Part shown: positions 1 to 9,474 of the stretch, in pieces
Numbering within the stretch: position 1 is the stretch's first letter
Layout: every line of letters starts with the position of its first letter
NCBI GenBank assembly: GCA_018607905.1
Contig: JABBAP010000025.1
Coordinates: forward strand, 52,067-116,066
Origin: Paracoccaceae bacterium
GTDB taxonomy: Bacteria > Pseudomonadota > Alphaproteobacteria > Rhodobacterales > Rhodobacteraceae
Direction of reading: 5' to 3'
DNA length: 64,000 bases
Position numbers and translations under genes: made by a program
Notes under the pieces: model-generated
Told to the model about the DNA's origin: nothing
The model's database searches: none
The model's input: only the letters and a program-made list of their open reading frames with translations

Positions 1-180
1 TCCTTTTACGGTGACCCGCTTGGCAATCGTGTCGCGCGAAAACACCTTGGCTGGTACATGGATACGCTTCCCACGCCACCCGATCTGCGGAAACGCATTT
101 TTACCGAAAAAGACAGCGCCAAAGTGCTGCATTTGATCCGCGAATTGCCTGCGTCCGGCCTGCAAATGGCCGCGCAATGA
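1..180 (+). CDS. dusB: tRNA-dihydrouridine synthase, C-terminal end (partial)
   Basis: The reading frame is open from the first base and stops with TGA at 178-180. Its 59 residues include ARKHLGWYMD, typical of the C-terminus of DusB/NifR3 proteins, which reduce uridine to dihydrouridine in the tRNA D-loop using FMN and NADPH. The catalytic barrel lies outside the window. In alphaproteobacteria this gene (nifR3) commonly precedes ntrB, and here its stop overlaps the ntrB start by 4 bases (ATGA), implying translational coupling. The identification rests on the short tail plus synteny. Confidence 0.85.
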   Translation, partial: SFYGDPLGNRVARKHLGWYMDTLPTPPDLRKRIFTEKDSAKVLHLIRELPASGLQMAAQ

Positions 181-1250
181 TCCCTGATTTTGAACAAATC
201 TGGGCAACTTTGCCGTTTCCAGCATTCGTGCTCGATGCGCAAAACCAGCTGAGCCACGCCAACAGCGCCGCCGAGCAGATGGTCAAATCCTCCGCCAAAC
301 AATTGCGGATGCGATCTGTTGCCTCCCTTTTTGGGGGCAATTCGCTGATTGCCGCCACCGTCGCCCAAGCCCGCGCCAATTCAGGCTCGCTTGTGCAATA
401 TAACGTCGATGTTGGGCTGAACGACGTTGATCCAATCACCTGCAACCTGCACGTCGCGCCTTTGGGGGCTGACACGGATACGCTTTTGCTGCTGATCCAA
501 CCCACAGGTGTCGCGCAAAAAATGAGCCGCTCGCTTACACACATGGCCGCTGGGCGATCCGTTGTTGCGATGTCTGCGATGCTTGCACATGAACTCCGCA
601 ATCCGCTTGCGGGTATTTCTGGCGCGGCGCAATTGTTAGCGATGAACGCGAATGAGGGTGATCTTGAGCTGACTGAGCTGATTGAAACCGAAACGCGCCG
701 TATCGGCAAGCTGATCGACCGCGTTGAACATTTTGGTGATGACCGTCCGATTTCTGTGTCAGCCGTGAACATTCACGATGTTCTGGATCGCACCGTTCGC
801 GCGGCCAAAGCAGGGTTTGCCAACCACATCGCGTTTTCGGTTGAGTATGATCCATCGTTGCCCGATGCCGCAGGGGACAGCGATCAATTGCTCCAAGTGT
901 TTCAGAACATTATTAAAAATGCGGCAGAGGCAAACACAGGCACGCACGGAAAAATCAAAGTGCGGACCTCGTTTAATTCGGGGGTGAAGTTTGCGATTAG
1001 CGGCCATCAGGCACAAAACGTGCCGCTGCAAATTGAAATCAGCGACAACGGCACCGGCATTCCAGAATCCATGATCGCAGAGGTTTTCGACCCGTTTGTC
1101 ACCTCTAAATCCAATGGCAGCGGGCTTGGCCTGCCGCTGGTTTCAAAAATTATTGCAGCGCACGGCGGCCTTGTTGAGTGCGACAGCACGCCAGAACGCA
1201 CAACTTTCACCATTCGCCTGCCTATTTGGCGGCCCCAAACGGATACATAA
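177..1250 (+). CDS. ntrB: nitrogen regulation sensor histidine kinase NtrB
   Basis: Protein of 357 residues, the usual NtrB length, cytosolic with no membrane segment. An N-terminal PAS-like region (about 5-110) is followed by a HisKA domain with H-box AHELRNPL (His138) and a HATPase_c domain with DNGTGIP and GSGLGLPL. NtrB phosphorylates or dephosphorylates NtrC according to nitrogen status signalled by PII protein (family knowledge). It overlaps dusB by 4 bases and ends 3 bases before ntrC, so it belongs to a dusB-ntrB-ntrC operon. The PII gene glnB lies about 60 kb downstream in this window. Confidence 0.95.
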   Translation: MIPDFEQIWATLPFPAFVLDAQNQLSHANSAAEQMVKSSAKQLRMRSVASLFGGNSLIAATVAQARANSGSLVQYNVDVGLNDVDPITCNLHVAPLGADTDTLLLLIQPTGVAQKMSRSLTHMAAGRSVVAMSAMLAHELRNPLAGISGAAQLLAMNANEGDLELTELIETETRRIGKLIDRVEHFGDDRPISVSAVNIHDVLDRTVRAAKAGFANHIAFSVEYDPSLPDAAGDSDQLLQVFQNIIKNAAEANTGTHGKIKVRTSFNSGVKFAISGHQAQNVPLQIEISDNGTGIPESMIAEVFDPFVTSKSNGSGLGLPLVSKIIAAHGGLVECDSTPERTTFTIRLPIWRPQTDT

Positions 1251-1253
1251 ATC

Positions 1254-2624
1254 ATGGATGGCACCGTTCTTGTCGCAGACGACGATCGTACGATTCGCAC
1301 TGTTTTAACGCAGGCGTTGACCCGCGCGGGCTGCAAAGTTCGTGCGACCAGCAACACCACGACCCTGTGGCGCTGGATCGAGGAAGGCGAGGGCGATGCG
1401 GTTATTTCCGACGTGATGATGCCAGACGGAAACGGGTTGGATTTACTGCCTGCAATTCGGCGCAAACGCCCCGATTTGCCAGTTATCGTGATTTCAGCGC
1501 AAAACACCGTTGTCACTGCCATTCGGGCCACAGATGCGGGTGCATTCGATTATATCCCCAAGCCGTTCGATCTGCGTGATCTGTTGTCCAAAGTGTCCAA
1601 AGCGTTGGCGCAATCGGGCCAAACGCCGCCAAAACCTGAACAGTCTGCCACGGACAACGGTATTCCGCTGGTGGGGGGAAGCCCGGCAATGCAAGAAGTG
1701 TACCGCATTGTCGCGCGGGTCGTGAACACAGATTTGAATGTTCTGATCATGGGGGCAAGCGGCACTGGCAAGGATCTGCTCGCGAAGTCGCTGCATGATC
1801 TGGGCAATCGCGCAGGTAGCCAATTTTTGCGCCTTAATTGTGGAACGGTGACGCCTGATCAACTGGACGCCCAAGTCCTGATCAACGCGGGGCAGGGTGC
1901 GACGGTATATATGGACGAGCTGTCCGAATTATCTGCCCAAAGCCAAATTCATCTGCTTAATTTAACCCAATCAGACAGCGTGCAATCCCTCGGCATTCGG
2001 TTTGTATCCTCCACCAGCAGGCCGATTTTGCCGCTGATTAACGACGGTGTGTTTCGCGAAGACTTGTTTTACCGATTGAACGTCATGCCGATAAACCTGC
2101 CGCCTCTTCGCGACCGTATCGAAGATATCGCGCCGCTGGCGCAGCATTTCTTGCGGGTCTGTGCGGATCGTGGAATGCAAGTGAAAACAATCGCAAATTC
2201 TGCACTTGAACTGATGCGAGTCGCATCGTGGTCTGGCAATGTCCGCGCGCTCGAAAATTTCGTGCAGCGATTGGTTTTATTAAGCCCTGATGATGAAATA
2301 AACACCGCATTTGTGGCCACAGCGTTGAAAGAACAATCAGATCAAAGTGTACCAAACCTCCCGCTTGTGACAGAAAAGCTGTCCGCTTCGGTCGAGGCGC
2401 ATGTGAAACGCTACTTTGATCTGCACGGCGATGCGTTGCCTCCGCCCGGATTATACAATCGTATTCTGCGCGAAGTTGAGCTGCCCTTGCTGGTGCTCTC
2501 ACTGTCTGCAACACGTGGAAATCAGATCAAAACTGCGGAACTTTTGGGGATTAACAGAAATACGTTGCGCAAAAAGATCAAAGAGCACGATATTCAGGTG
2601 ACACGCACTAAGAAAATGATGTAA
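1254..2624 (+). CDS. ntrC: nitrogen regulation response regulator NtrC, sigma-54-independent type
   Basis: 456 residues: receiver domain (phospho-acceptor Asp53 in ISDVMMPDG), AAA+ domain (Walker A GASGTGKD at 167-174, Walker B YMDE at 219-222), and a Fis-type HTH at the C-terminus (AELLGINRNTLRKKI). The stretch between about 195 and 215, where sigma-54 activators carry the GAFTGA loop, is shortened and the motif is absent. Rhodobacter capsulatus NtrC is known to lack GAFTGA and to activate with the housekeeping sigma factor; the same mode is inferred here. The start is ATG 3 bases after ntrB. Confidence 0.93.
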   Translation: MDGTVLVADDDRTIRTVLTQALTRAGCKVRATSNTTTLWRWIEEGEGDAVISDVMMPDGNGLDLLPAIRRKRPDLPVIVISAQNTVVTAIRATDAGAFDYIPKPFDLRDLLSKVSKALAQSGQTPPKPEQSATDNGIPLVGGSPAMQEVYRIVARVVNTDLNVLIMGASGTGKDLLAKSLHDLGNRAGSQFLRLNCGTVTPDQLDAQVLINAGQGATVYMDELSELSAQSQIHLLNLTQSDSVQSLGIRFVSSTSRPILPLINDGVFREDLFYRLNVMPINLPPLRDRIEDIAPLAQHFLRVCADRGMQVKTIANSALELMRVASWSGNVRALENFVQRLVLLSPDDEINTAFVATALKEQSDQSVPNLPLVTEKLSASVEAHVKRYFDLHGDALPPPGLYNRILREVELPLLVLSLSATRGNQIKTAELLGINRNTLRKKIKEHDIQVTRTKKMM

Positions 2625-2672
2625 AACCGCCACAGTCGGTGGAGTAAGCCGAATCTGATAGAGCAGAGACCC

Positions 2673-4922
2673 ATGAACATTGGGAGCAGTTGGCGGCGAT
2701 TGAACGCTTGGCGCAAACAACGCCGAGTTCAGAATATCTTTGCGGTCTCGTTGGCGCTCCTTGCGCCTATTCTTGTCCTGACAACCTACATGGTTTTGCG
2801 CGCGTCTAACGGCTCCGTGTCAAACGATCTTATCCGTTTTGTCCTGCTGCTAGATTTCATCTACGTGCTGGTTGTCGCAGCGCTTGTTGGTCAACGCATC
2901 CTGCGGATGATGACCGCGCGCTCCAAAAAAGCGGCTGGTTCTCGGCTTCACCTGCGCTTGTCAGGTGTGTTTGCCTTTGTTGCCCTTGTGCCCACGGTTT
3001 TGGTGGCTGTTATCTCGACGATTTTGTTGAATTTCGGGTTTGAGAATTGGTTTTCGACCCGCGTTCAAAATGTGGTCGGCAATTCGCTGGCGGCGGCCCA
3101 AGCCTATGAAAACGAACAGCGCGATGATTTGGTTTCTGACGCGCAACTCCTTGCGCAATTCCTAAATCAGCAACGTCGTTTGCTTGGCTTTAATGCCGAA
3201 GGCGAATTGCGCTCCTCCCTAACGCTTGGGCAGGCTAGTATCCAACGCGGCCTCAAGGAGGCGTATGTTATTGATGGCACAGCCAAGCTTAAAGCGCGCG
3301 GCGAACGCAGCTATCTGTTTGATTTTGAAGAACCTTCCGAAAATAGCCTTCAACAGGCGGAGGAAGGCAAAACGGTTGTTATCCAAGATTGGGACAATAA
3401 CGAATTCCGCGCTTTGATCCGATTAGCCGCCTATCCTGATCGCTATGTTTATGTGTCGCGCCGTGTTGATGGCGAAATCCTGAACCTGCTGGACGACACC
3501 AAAGAAACCGTCGCTTTGTACCGACAGGGCGAAAGCGAGCGCGATCAATTGCTGTTTGATCTTGCGCTGATTTACCTAGGGTTCGCCCTTATCGTTATCC
3601 TTGCGGCGATCTGGCTTGGTCTTTGGTTTGCCGAACGCCTTGCGCGTCCAGTTGGGCGGCTTGCAGGGGCGGCGCAGCGTGTTATCGCGGGTGATTTAGG
3701 GGTTCGCGTTAAAGAAGAAAAAGGCGATGATGAAATCGCGATGTTGGGGCGCACGTTTAACCGCATGACACAGCAAGTGAAACGCCAGCACGATGATTTA
3801 CGCGATGCAAATGAACGCACGGAACGGCGGCGCCGCTTGTTTGACAGCGTGCTTTCTGGCGTTACCGCTGGGGTCATTGGTTTGAATGCCGACGGTAAAA
3901 TTGCTATAATGAATGCGGCTGCGGCGCGATTGTTGAACCTCGATCTGGATGCGGATGACGGCAAAGAACTGATCCTAGCGGTGCCAGAGTTCGCCGCACT
4001 TTTTGCACAGCTAGAGGGGCGTTCAACAGATGTTGCCCAAAATGAAATTCGCCTTACCCGCACTGATTCCCCTGAAATCTTGCTGGTGCGTATGGCCGCT
4101 CGAACCGAAGAAGACGGCTCCCTTGAAGGGTATGTTGTCACCTTTGATGACGTTACCTCGTTGGTTTCGGCGCAACGTCTTGCCGCGTGGGGTGATGTGG
4201 CGCGCCGCATTGCCCACGAAATTAAGAATCCCCTGACCCCGATTCAGCTTTCTGCCGAACGAATGAAGCGAAAATTCGCTCCTAAACTGGGTGACGACGG
4301 CGCAGAGTTGGAACAATATTCTGATGTTATCATTCGACAAACCAACGATTTGCGTCGGATTGTGGACGAGTTTTCAAAGTTCGCCCGCATGCCAGAGCCA
4401 GAACGGCGCAGCGAAGATTTGGCAAAACTGATCCGCGATGTAGTTGTCCTTCAAAAAGAAGCTCTTGATCCAACGCAGATAAATCTGTCGCTTGATCTGG
4501 ATGAAATCCAAGCCAACATTGATGCGACGATGTTCAATCAGGCATTCACAAACCTGATTAAGAATGCAGGCGAAGCCATTGAGGGAATGGCAGAAAAGCC
4601 AGACAGCTTTGCCCCCGAAATTCGGGTGATCGTCACGAGCATCGAGGGCTCCACGATCATTGAAATCCAAGACAACGGTATGGGCCTTCCGGCGGAAAAC
4701 AGATCGCGCCTGTTCGAACCGTACGTGACGCATCGTGACAATGGCACGGGGCTTGGCCTGCCGATTGTGAAGAAAATTATCGAAGAGCATGGTGGCACGC
4801 TCGAATTGTTCGACGCGCCGCCGTTTGATGAAACGGGGCGCGTTGGCGCAATGGCGCGCATTGTGTTGCCATTCGGCAACGACCTAGGTACTGTAAACGA
4901 AAATATAAAAGCGGCCCAATAA
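2673..4922 (+). CDS. ntrY: sensor histidine kinase NtrY
   Basis: 749 residues, the expected size for NtrY. Hydrophobic segments near residues 25-45, 55-75, 95-120 and about 290-315 place it in the inner membrane with a periplasmic sensing region of about 170 residues. A HAMP segment, a PAS domain, HisKA with AHEIKNPLTP (His515) and HATPase_c (DNGMGLP, GTGLGLPI) follow. NtrY is the partner of NtrX; in other alphaproteobacteria the pair affects nitrogen metabolism, respiration and envelope functions. It starts 48 bases after ntrC and ends 24 bases before the ntrX ATG, so the four regulators are probably co-transcribed. Confidence 0.95.
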   Translation: MNIGSSWRRLNAWRKQRRVQNIFAVSLALLAPILVLTTYMVLRASNGSVSNDLIRFVLLLDFIYVLVVAALVGQRILRMMTARSKKAAGSRLHLRLSGVFAFVALVPTVLVAVISTILLNFGFENWFSTRVQNVVGNSLAAAQAYENEQRDDLVSDAQLLAQFLNQQRRLLGFNAEGELRSSLTLGQASIQRGLKEAYVIDGTAKLKARGERSYLFDFEEPSENSLQQAEEGKTVVIQDWDNNEFRALIRLAAYPDRYVYVSRRVDGEILNLLDDTKETVALYRQGESERDQLLFDLALIYLGFALIVILAAIWLGLWFAERLARPVGRLAGAAQRVIAGDLGVRVKEEKGDDEIAMLGRTFNRMTQQVKRQHDDLRDANERTERRRRLFDSVLSGVTAGVIGLNADGKIAIMNAAAARLLNLDLDADDGKELILAVPEFAALFAQLEGRSTDVAQNEIRLTRTDSPEILLVRMAARTEEDGSLEGYVVTFDDVTSLVSAQRLAAWGDVARRIAHEIKNPLTPIQLSAERMKRKFAPKLGDDGAELEQYSDVIIRQTNDLRRIVDEFSKFARMPEPERRSEDLAKLIRDVVVLQKEALDPTQINLSLDLDEIQANIDATMFNQAFTNLIKNAGEAIEGMAEKPDSFAPEIRVIVTSIEGSTIIEIQDNGMGLPAENRSRLFEPYVTHRDNGTGLGLPIVKKIIEEHGGTLELFDAPPFDETGRVGAMARIVLPFGNDLGTVNENIKAAQ

Positions 4923-4946
4923 AGGGCCCGAGCAGGAGTGGTAATA

Positions 4947-6353
4947 ATGGGCGATATTCTTGTCGTTGACGACGAAAAAGATATTAGAGAACTTGTGTCC
5001 GATATTTTGGTGGATGAAGGCTACACTACGCGTAAGGCGGCAAATTCAGACGACACCTTCGCAGAGATTAACAAAGAGGCACCAGACCTCATCATCCTCG
5101 ATATTTGGCTCAAAGAGAGCAAGTTGGACGGGATTGATATCCTAAAGGCTGTGCGACGCGACAATCCTGATATTCCCGTCGTTATCATTTCGGGCCACGG
5201 CAACATCGAAATCGCAGTGGCGGCCGTGAAACAGGGTGCCTATGATTTTATCGAAAAACCGTTCAACATTGATCAGCTGATGGTGGTGATTGCGCGCGCG
5301 ATGGAAACATCGCGATTGCGCCGTGAAAACGCGCAACTCAAGGTTCGCGATGTCACCTCATCCGTCATGGTTGGCAATTCAGCGGCTTTTCGTAATCTAC
5401 AAGTCCAGTTGGACAAAGTCACAAAGACCAATGGCCGCGTGATGCTGACAGGCCCATCTGGTTGCGGAAAAGAAGTTGCCGCCCGCTACATACATTCGAA
5501 ATCTGATCGTGCGAAAGCACCGTTCGTCTCGGTAAATTCAGCCAGCATCGAATCTGATCGCATGGAAGAAGTGTTGTTTGGTCGCGAAGGCGGCGAACGG
5601 GGCTTTGAACCTGGCCTGTTGGAACAAGCCCACGGCGGTATCGTTTTCTTTGACGAAGTCGCCGATATGCCCATCGGTACACAATCCAAAATCCTTCGGG
5701 TTCTGGTCGAACAATCCTTCACCCGTCTCGGTGGTTCGGACAAAGTGCGCGTCGATATTCGCGTTTTATCCGCCACCAATCGTGATTTGCTGCAAGAAAT
5801 CGCCGCTGGCAACTTTCGTGAAGAATTATACCACCGCCTAAACGTGGTTCCGATCTCTGTTCCTTCCCTCGAAGCGCGCCGCGAAGACATCGCAATGCTC
5901 GCCGAACATTTCATGGAAGAATTGAACACCTCCCAAGGCTTGCCCGTGCGCGCTTTGGCAGAAGAAACCGAAGCCTTGCTGCAAACCATGGCTTGGCCTG
6001 GCAACGTGCGCCAGCTGCGCAATGTGATCGAACGGGTTTTGATCCTTGGCCCTGAAAAAGGAGAAATCGAAGCCTCTGAAATTCCGGGCAATGAAGGTGG
6101 CAACAGCAGCGACGGCGGCGGTTTGTCCAACAATTACGCAACTTTACCGCTGCGCGAAGCCCGCGAAATGTTTGAACGCGAATACTTGATGGCGCAAATC
6201 AACCGTTTTGGCGGCAATATTTCACGCACCGCGAACTTTGTTGGCATGGAACGCAGCGCATTGCACCGCAAGCTGAAAACCCTAAATGTTGTCACAACCA
6301 ACAAGGCAGGCACACGTATCGCAGAGATCGAAGAAGAGAGCATAGACGATTGA
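4947..6353 (+). CDS. ntrX: response regulator NtrX, without GAFTGA loop
   Basis: 468 residues from the ATG at 4947, preferred over an in-frame GTG at 4938 because CAGGAG at 4933-4938 sits at normal spacing and the protein then begins MGDILVVDDE. Receiver domain with Asp52 (ILDIWL), AAA+ domain with Walker A GPSGCGKE and Walker B FFDE, and a Fis-type HTH (TANFVGMERSALHRKL). Where sigma-54 activators have GAFTGA the sequence reads LFGREGGERGFEPGLLEQ. Family members regulate nitrogen, respiratory and cell-envelope genes. Sigma-54 contact is therefore unlikely (inference). Confidence 0.94.
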   Translation: MGDILVVDDEKDIRELVSDILVDEGYTTRKAANSDDTFAEINKEAPDLIILDIWLKESKLDGIDILKAVRRDNPDIPVVIISGHGNIEIAVAAVKQGAYDFIEKPFNIDQLMVVIARAMETSRLRRENAQLKVRDVTSSVMVGNSAAFRNLQVQLDKVTKTNGRVMLTGPSGCGKEVAARYIHSKSDRAKAPFVSVNSASIESDRMEEVLFGREGGERGFEPGLLEQAHGGIVFFDEVADMPIGTQSKILRVLVEQSFTRLGGSDKVRVDIRVLSATNRDLLQEIAAGNFREELYHRLNVVPISVPSLEARREDIAMLAEHFMEELNTSQGLPVRALAEETEALLQTMAWPGNVRQLRNVIERVLILGPEKGEIEASEIPGNEGGNSSDGGGLSNNYATLPLREAREMFEREYLMAQINRFGGNISRTANFVGMERSALHRKLKTLNVVTTNKAGTRIAEIEEESIDD

Positions 6354-6419
6354 CGCGGCGCTTCAAACTGCTACGCAATGGTGTTCACGGCGAATTAATC
6401 GCCAGGGCAGGAGCCTGAA

Positions 6420-7796
6420 ATGAAGGTTATTGTGTGTGGCGCAGGACAAGTTGGCTGGCAGATTGCCCGCCATTTGGCCGTTGAAAACAACGATGTAACC
6501 ATCGTGGATAACAATCCTGCTTTGGTAAACCAAGCCACGGATGCGCTGGATGTGTCTGGCGTTACGGGGTTTGCCAGCTACCCTGATGTCTTGCGACGGG
6601 CAGGGGCGCGGGACGCAGATATGATCATCGCAGCCACTCATTCCGACGAGGTAAACATGGTCACCTGTCAGGTGGCGCATTCCGTTTTTAAGATCCCACG
6701 CAAAGTGGCGCGTCTGCGGGCGCAATCCTACCTCGATGTGATTTACACGGATCTTTATCAGCGCGATCACCTGCCAATTGATGTTGTGATTTCCCCCGAA
6801 AAAGAGGTCGCAGCTGCGGCCCTGCGCCAACTCGCCGCGCCGTCCACATTTGACAACGAACCGTTCTTGCAGGGCGATGTCGAAATGCTCGGCATCACGC
6901 TCGATGACGAATGCCCCGTCGTGAACACACCGTTGCGCCAACTCTCTGAGCTGTTTTCAACCCTGCGTGCGTTGGTGTGCGGTGTGCGTCGCGGTGAACG
7001 CCTGTTTACCGCCAACGCGGATGATCAACTTTTTGCAGGCGATCAGATTTATTTGTTTGCCCACAAAGACGACGTGCGCCGTGCGCTAGAAATCTTTGGC
7101 AAGACCACCAAAAAACGCGAACGCATCATCATTATTGGCGGTGGCAATGTTGGCTTAACGGTTGCCAGCCATCTGGAACTCGGCTCAGATCGGCTCCGCA
7201 CCAAAATCATCGAACGCTCGCGTGAATGTGCAGAACACGCTGCTGAAAGCCTGGAGCGAACCATCGTTCTGCATGGCGATGGTCTTGACAAAGACCTGCT
7301 GGAAGAAGCCAACCTCGACAAAGCCGATGCGCTTTTGGCGGTTACGGACGACGATAAAACCAATCTTCTGACGGCAACACGGGCCAAGGCGGCTGGTTGC
7401 CCGCAGGTGGTTGCTTTGGTCAATGATCACGGCCTCGCGTCTTTGATGCGCCCGTTGAACATTGATGCGTTCATTCACCCCCGCGCCACGACTGTGTCCT
7501 CGATCCTGCGCCACATTCGCCACGGGCGGGTGCGCCAAGTTTATTCCATCGGGGATGCCGAAGCAGAGGTGATCGAGGCGCAAGTCATGTCGACGTCGCC
7601 CATCGCGGGGCAAGCGATCCGCGATATTTCCATGCCAGAGGGTGCAATCATTGCCTCCTTGCAAAAGGGCGAAAAAATCGTGCGCCCAACAGGGGACACC
7701 CGCGTTGACGAGGGCGATATCGTCGTCATCTTCTCCCTTGCCCGCCACATAGAAGAGGTCGAACGCCTGCTCCAAGTGCAGATCGACTTCTTTTAA
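6420..7796 (+). CDS. trkA: Trk potassium uptake system NAD-binding protein TrkA
   Basis: 458 residues built as two RCK units. The first Rossmann nucleotide-binding fold begins at residue 1 (MKVIVCGAGQVGWQIA) and the second near residue 233 (IIIIGGGNVGLTVASHL), each followed by a TrkA_C subdomain. TrkA is the peripheral cytosolic gating subunit that binds NAD(H)/ATP and controls the TrkH channel. It starts 66 bases after ntrX and 15 bases separate it from trkH, so the subunits are co-expressed. The ntrYX-trkA-trkH order recurs in alphaproteobacteria. Confidence 0.96.
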   Translation: MKVIVCGAGQVGWQIARHLAVENNDVTIVDNNPALVNQATDALDVSGVTGFASYPDVLRRAGARDADMIIAATHSDEVNMVTCQVAHSVFKIPRKVARLRAQSYLDVIYTDLYQRDHLPIDVVISPEKEVAAAALRQLAAPSTFDNEPFLQGDVEMLGITLDDECPVVNTPLRQLSELFSTLRALVCGVRRGERLFTANADDQLFAGDQIYLFAHKDDVRRALEIFGKTTKKRERIIIIGGGNVGLTVASHLELGSDRLRTKIIERSRECAEHAAESLERTIVLHGDGLDKDLLEEANLDKADALLAVTDDDKTNLLTATRAKAAGCPQVVALVNDHGLASLMRPLNIDAFIHPRATTVSSILRHIRHGRVRQVYSIGDAEAEVIEAQVMSTSPIAGQAIRDISMPEGAIIASLQKGEKIVRPTGDTRVDEGDIVVIFSLARHIEEVERLLQVQIDFF

Positions 7797-7811
7797 AGGG
7801 GGCTTGGCGCG

Positions 7812-9317
7812 ATGAAATGGCTTAGATCCCTGCCTCTTTTCGTTCAGCTGTTGGCGTTTTCAGTCGTGATGATGTACCTGCCCATGGCCTTTGCCATTCG
7901 GCTCGAAGATTGGGATGTGGCGCGTACATTTTTCTACTACACAACCTTTCTGCTAATCCTTCTCGCGCTGGTCGGGATCGCCGTGACGGGCTATTCATCG
8001 CGCAATACCGCGCGCCATTATCTGGTTACAGTGTTTGCCGCGTTTTTGACCATTCCCGCGCTTTTGGCGCTGCCATTCACCTACCTTGTGCCCTCAATCA
8101 CCTATTTCCAAGCCTATTTTGAAATGCTGTCGTGCCTCACAACCACTGGCGCGACCCTGTTTGATGACCCGACCCTTGTTCCTGCGCCATTGCACATGAT
8201 GCGCGCGATTGTCGGCTGGATTGGCGGTTTTTTCATTCTTGTTGTTGCCATGTCGATCTTTGCCCCCCTGCAAATTGGCGGGTTTGAGATCTTTGCAGCA
8301 GGGCGGGGCACCCAAAAAACCAGCAATCAAATCGCCACCGCCGCCGCGAGACAACGCCTTACGCGTTATGCCTCGCAAATATTCCCCGTTTACGTTTTTG
8401 TGACATCGCTTTTGGTGCTGTGCCTGCTCATCGCGGGGGATCGCACATTGGTTGCCGTATCCCACGCCATGTCGATCATCTCAACCAGCGGCATTTCCCC
8501 TGTGGGTGGATTACAAGGCGCGAGTTCTGGGTACGCAGGCGAAGCATTGATGTTTTTATTCCTGTTCTTCGCGGTTTCACGACACACCTTCTTTTTCAGC
8601 ACCGACAAAGAAGTGGTGCAAAACCTGAAGTCGGACAAAGAGGTGAACCTCGTCCTGATCTGCATCACGGTCATCCCGATCCTTTTGTTCATCCGCCACT
8701 GGACAGTCGCATTCGAGGTGTCCGCCGACGTCGAAGCGCCAAGTGCAATTGCCGCCCTATGGGGCGCGATGTTCACCGTCTTGTCGTTTCTAACCACAAC
8801 AGGATTTGAAAGCACATCTTGGGAAGGCGCGCGCAGTTGGTCTGGCCTAGGAACCACGGGCATCATCTTGATGGGCCTTTCCATCATGGGCGGGGGCATT
8901 GCGACAACGGCAGGCGGTGTGAAATTGTTGCGTGTTTACGCGCTCTATAAACACGGGCAGCGCGAAATTGATCGCCTAAGCCACCCAAATTCGGTCGCGG
9001 GCAGTTCGCTGCGCGTCCGCATGATCCGGCGCGAAGGTGCGCAAATTGCCTGGATTTTCCTGATGCTCTTTGTGCTCTCACTTGCTCTTGTGGCACTGGC
9101 ACTCTCGGCCACTGGGATCAGCTTTTCTGACAGTTTGCTCTTTGCAACGGCGGGGCTTTCAAACACCGGCCCCCTCGCGAATGCCGCAGGCGAGAGCTTT
9201 ACGGGCTACGCCAATATTTCTGATACGGGTAAGGTAATCCTTTGTGTCGCAATGGTTTTGGGCCGCTTAGAAGCGCTCGCAGTAATTGCGGTGCTAAATC
9301 CAAACTATTGGCGGTAA
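7812..9317 (+). CDS. trkH: Trk potassium uptake system membrane subunit TrkH
   Basis: 501 residues, strongly hydrophobic, about ten membrane spans. All four selectivity-filter P-loops of the SKT superfamily can be seen, each with its glycine: CLTTTGATLF, IISTSGISP, LTTTGFEST and LSNTGPLA. It forms the inner-membrane K+ channel gated by TrkA, encoded just upstream. Full length and intact. It is followed by a 157-base non-coding stretch containing two copies of a 16-base repeat before hfq. Confidence 0.95.
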   Translation: MKWLRSLPLFVQLLAFSVVMMYLPMAFAIRLEDWDVARTFFYYTTFLLILLALVGIAVTGYSSRNTARHYLVTVFAAFLTIPALLALPFTYLVPSITYFQAYFEMLSCLTTTGATLFDDPTLVPAPLHMMRAIVGWIGGFFILVVAMSIFAPLQIGGFEIFAAGRGTQKTSNQIATAAARQRLTRYASQIFPVYVFVTSLLVLCLLIAGDRTLVAVSHAMSIISTSGISPVGGLQGASSGYAGEALMFLFLFFAVSRHTFFFSTDKEVVQNLKSDKEVNLVLICITVIPILLFIRHWTVAFEVSADVEAPSAIAALWGAMFTVLSFLTTTGFESTSWEGARSWSGLGTTGIILMGLSIMGGGIATTAGGVKLLRVYALYKHGQREIDRLSHPNSVAGSSLRVRMIRREGAQIAWIFLMLFVLSLALVALALSATGISFSDSLLFATAGLSNTGPLANAAGESFTGYANISDTGKVILCVAMVLGRLEALAVIAVLNPNYWR

Positions 9318-9337
9318 TCCCCCAAAAGTTTGCAAAG

Positions 9338-9401
9338 AATCGTTTTTGCACTGGTCAAAGCGAAATTTAACCCCATACTCTGCGCAATCGTGTTTGCACT
9401 G
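9338..9401 (+). repeat. pair of 16-base direct repeats upstream of hfq
   Basis: AATCGTTTTTGCACTG at 9338-9353 recurs as AATCGTGTTTGCACTG at 9386-9401, differing at one base, 48 bases apart, in the trkH-hfq intergenic region. The spacing and position suggest a pair of regulator sites or duplicated promoter segments for hfq. No known operator is recognised. Confidence 0.5.
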
Positions 9402-9474
9402 CGTAAATACGGTTTTCTAACAACAACAATATCCTGCTTACTCAATGCGGGGCATAAAACTGAAAGCTGACAAG

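Noticed and set aside
6..772. Long open frames antisense to ntrB
   Set aside because: They lie fully opposite a clear NtrB gene, show no domain features and have no ribosome sites; same reasoning applies to other antisense frames.
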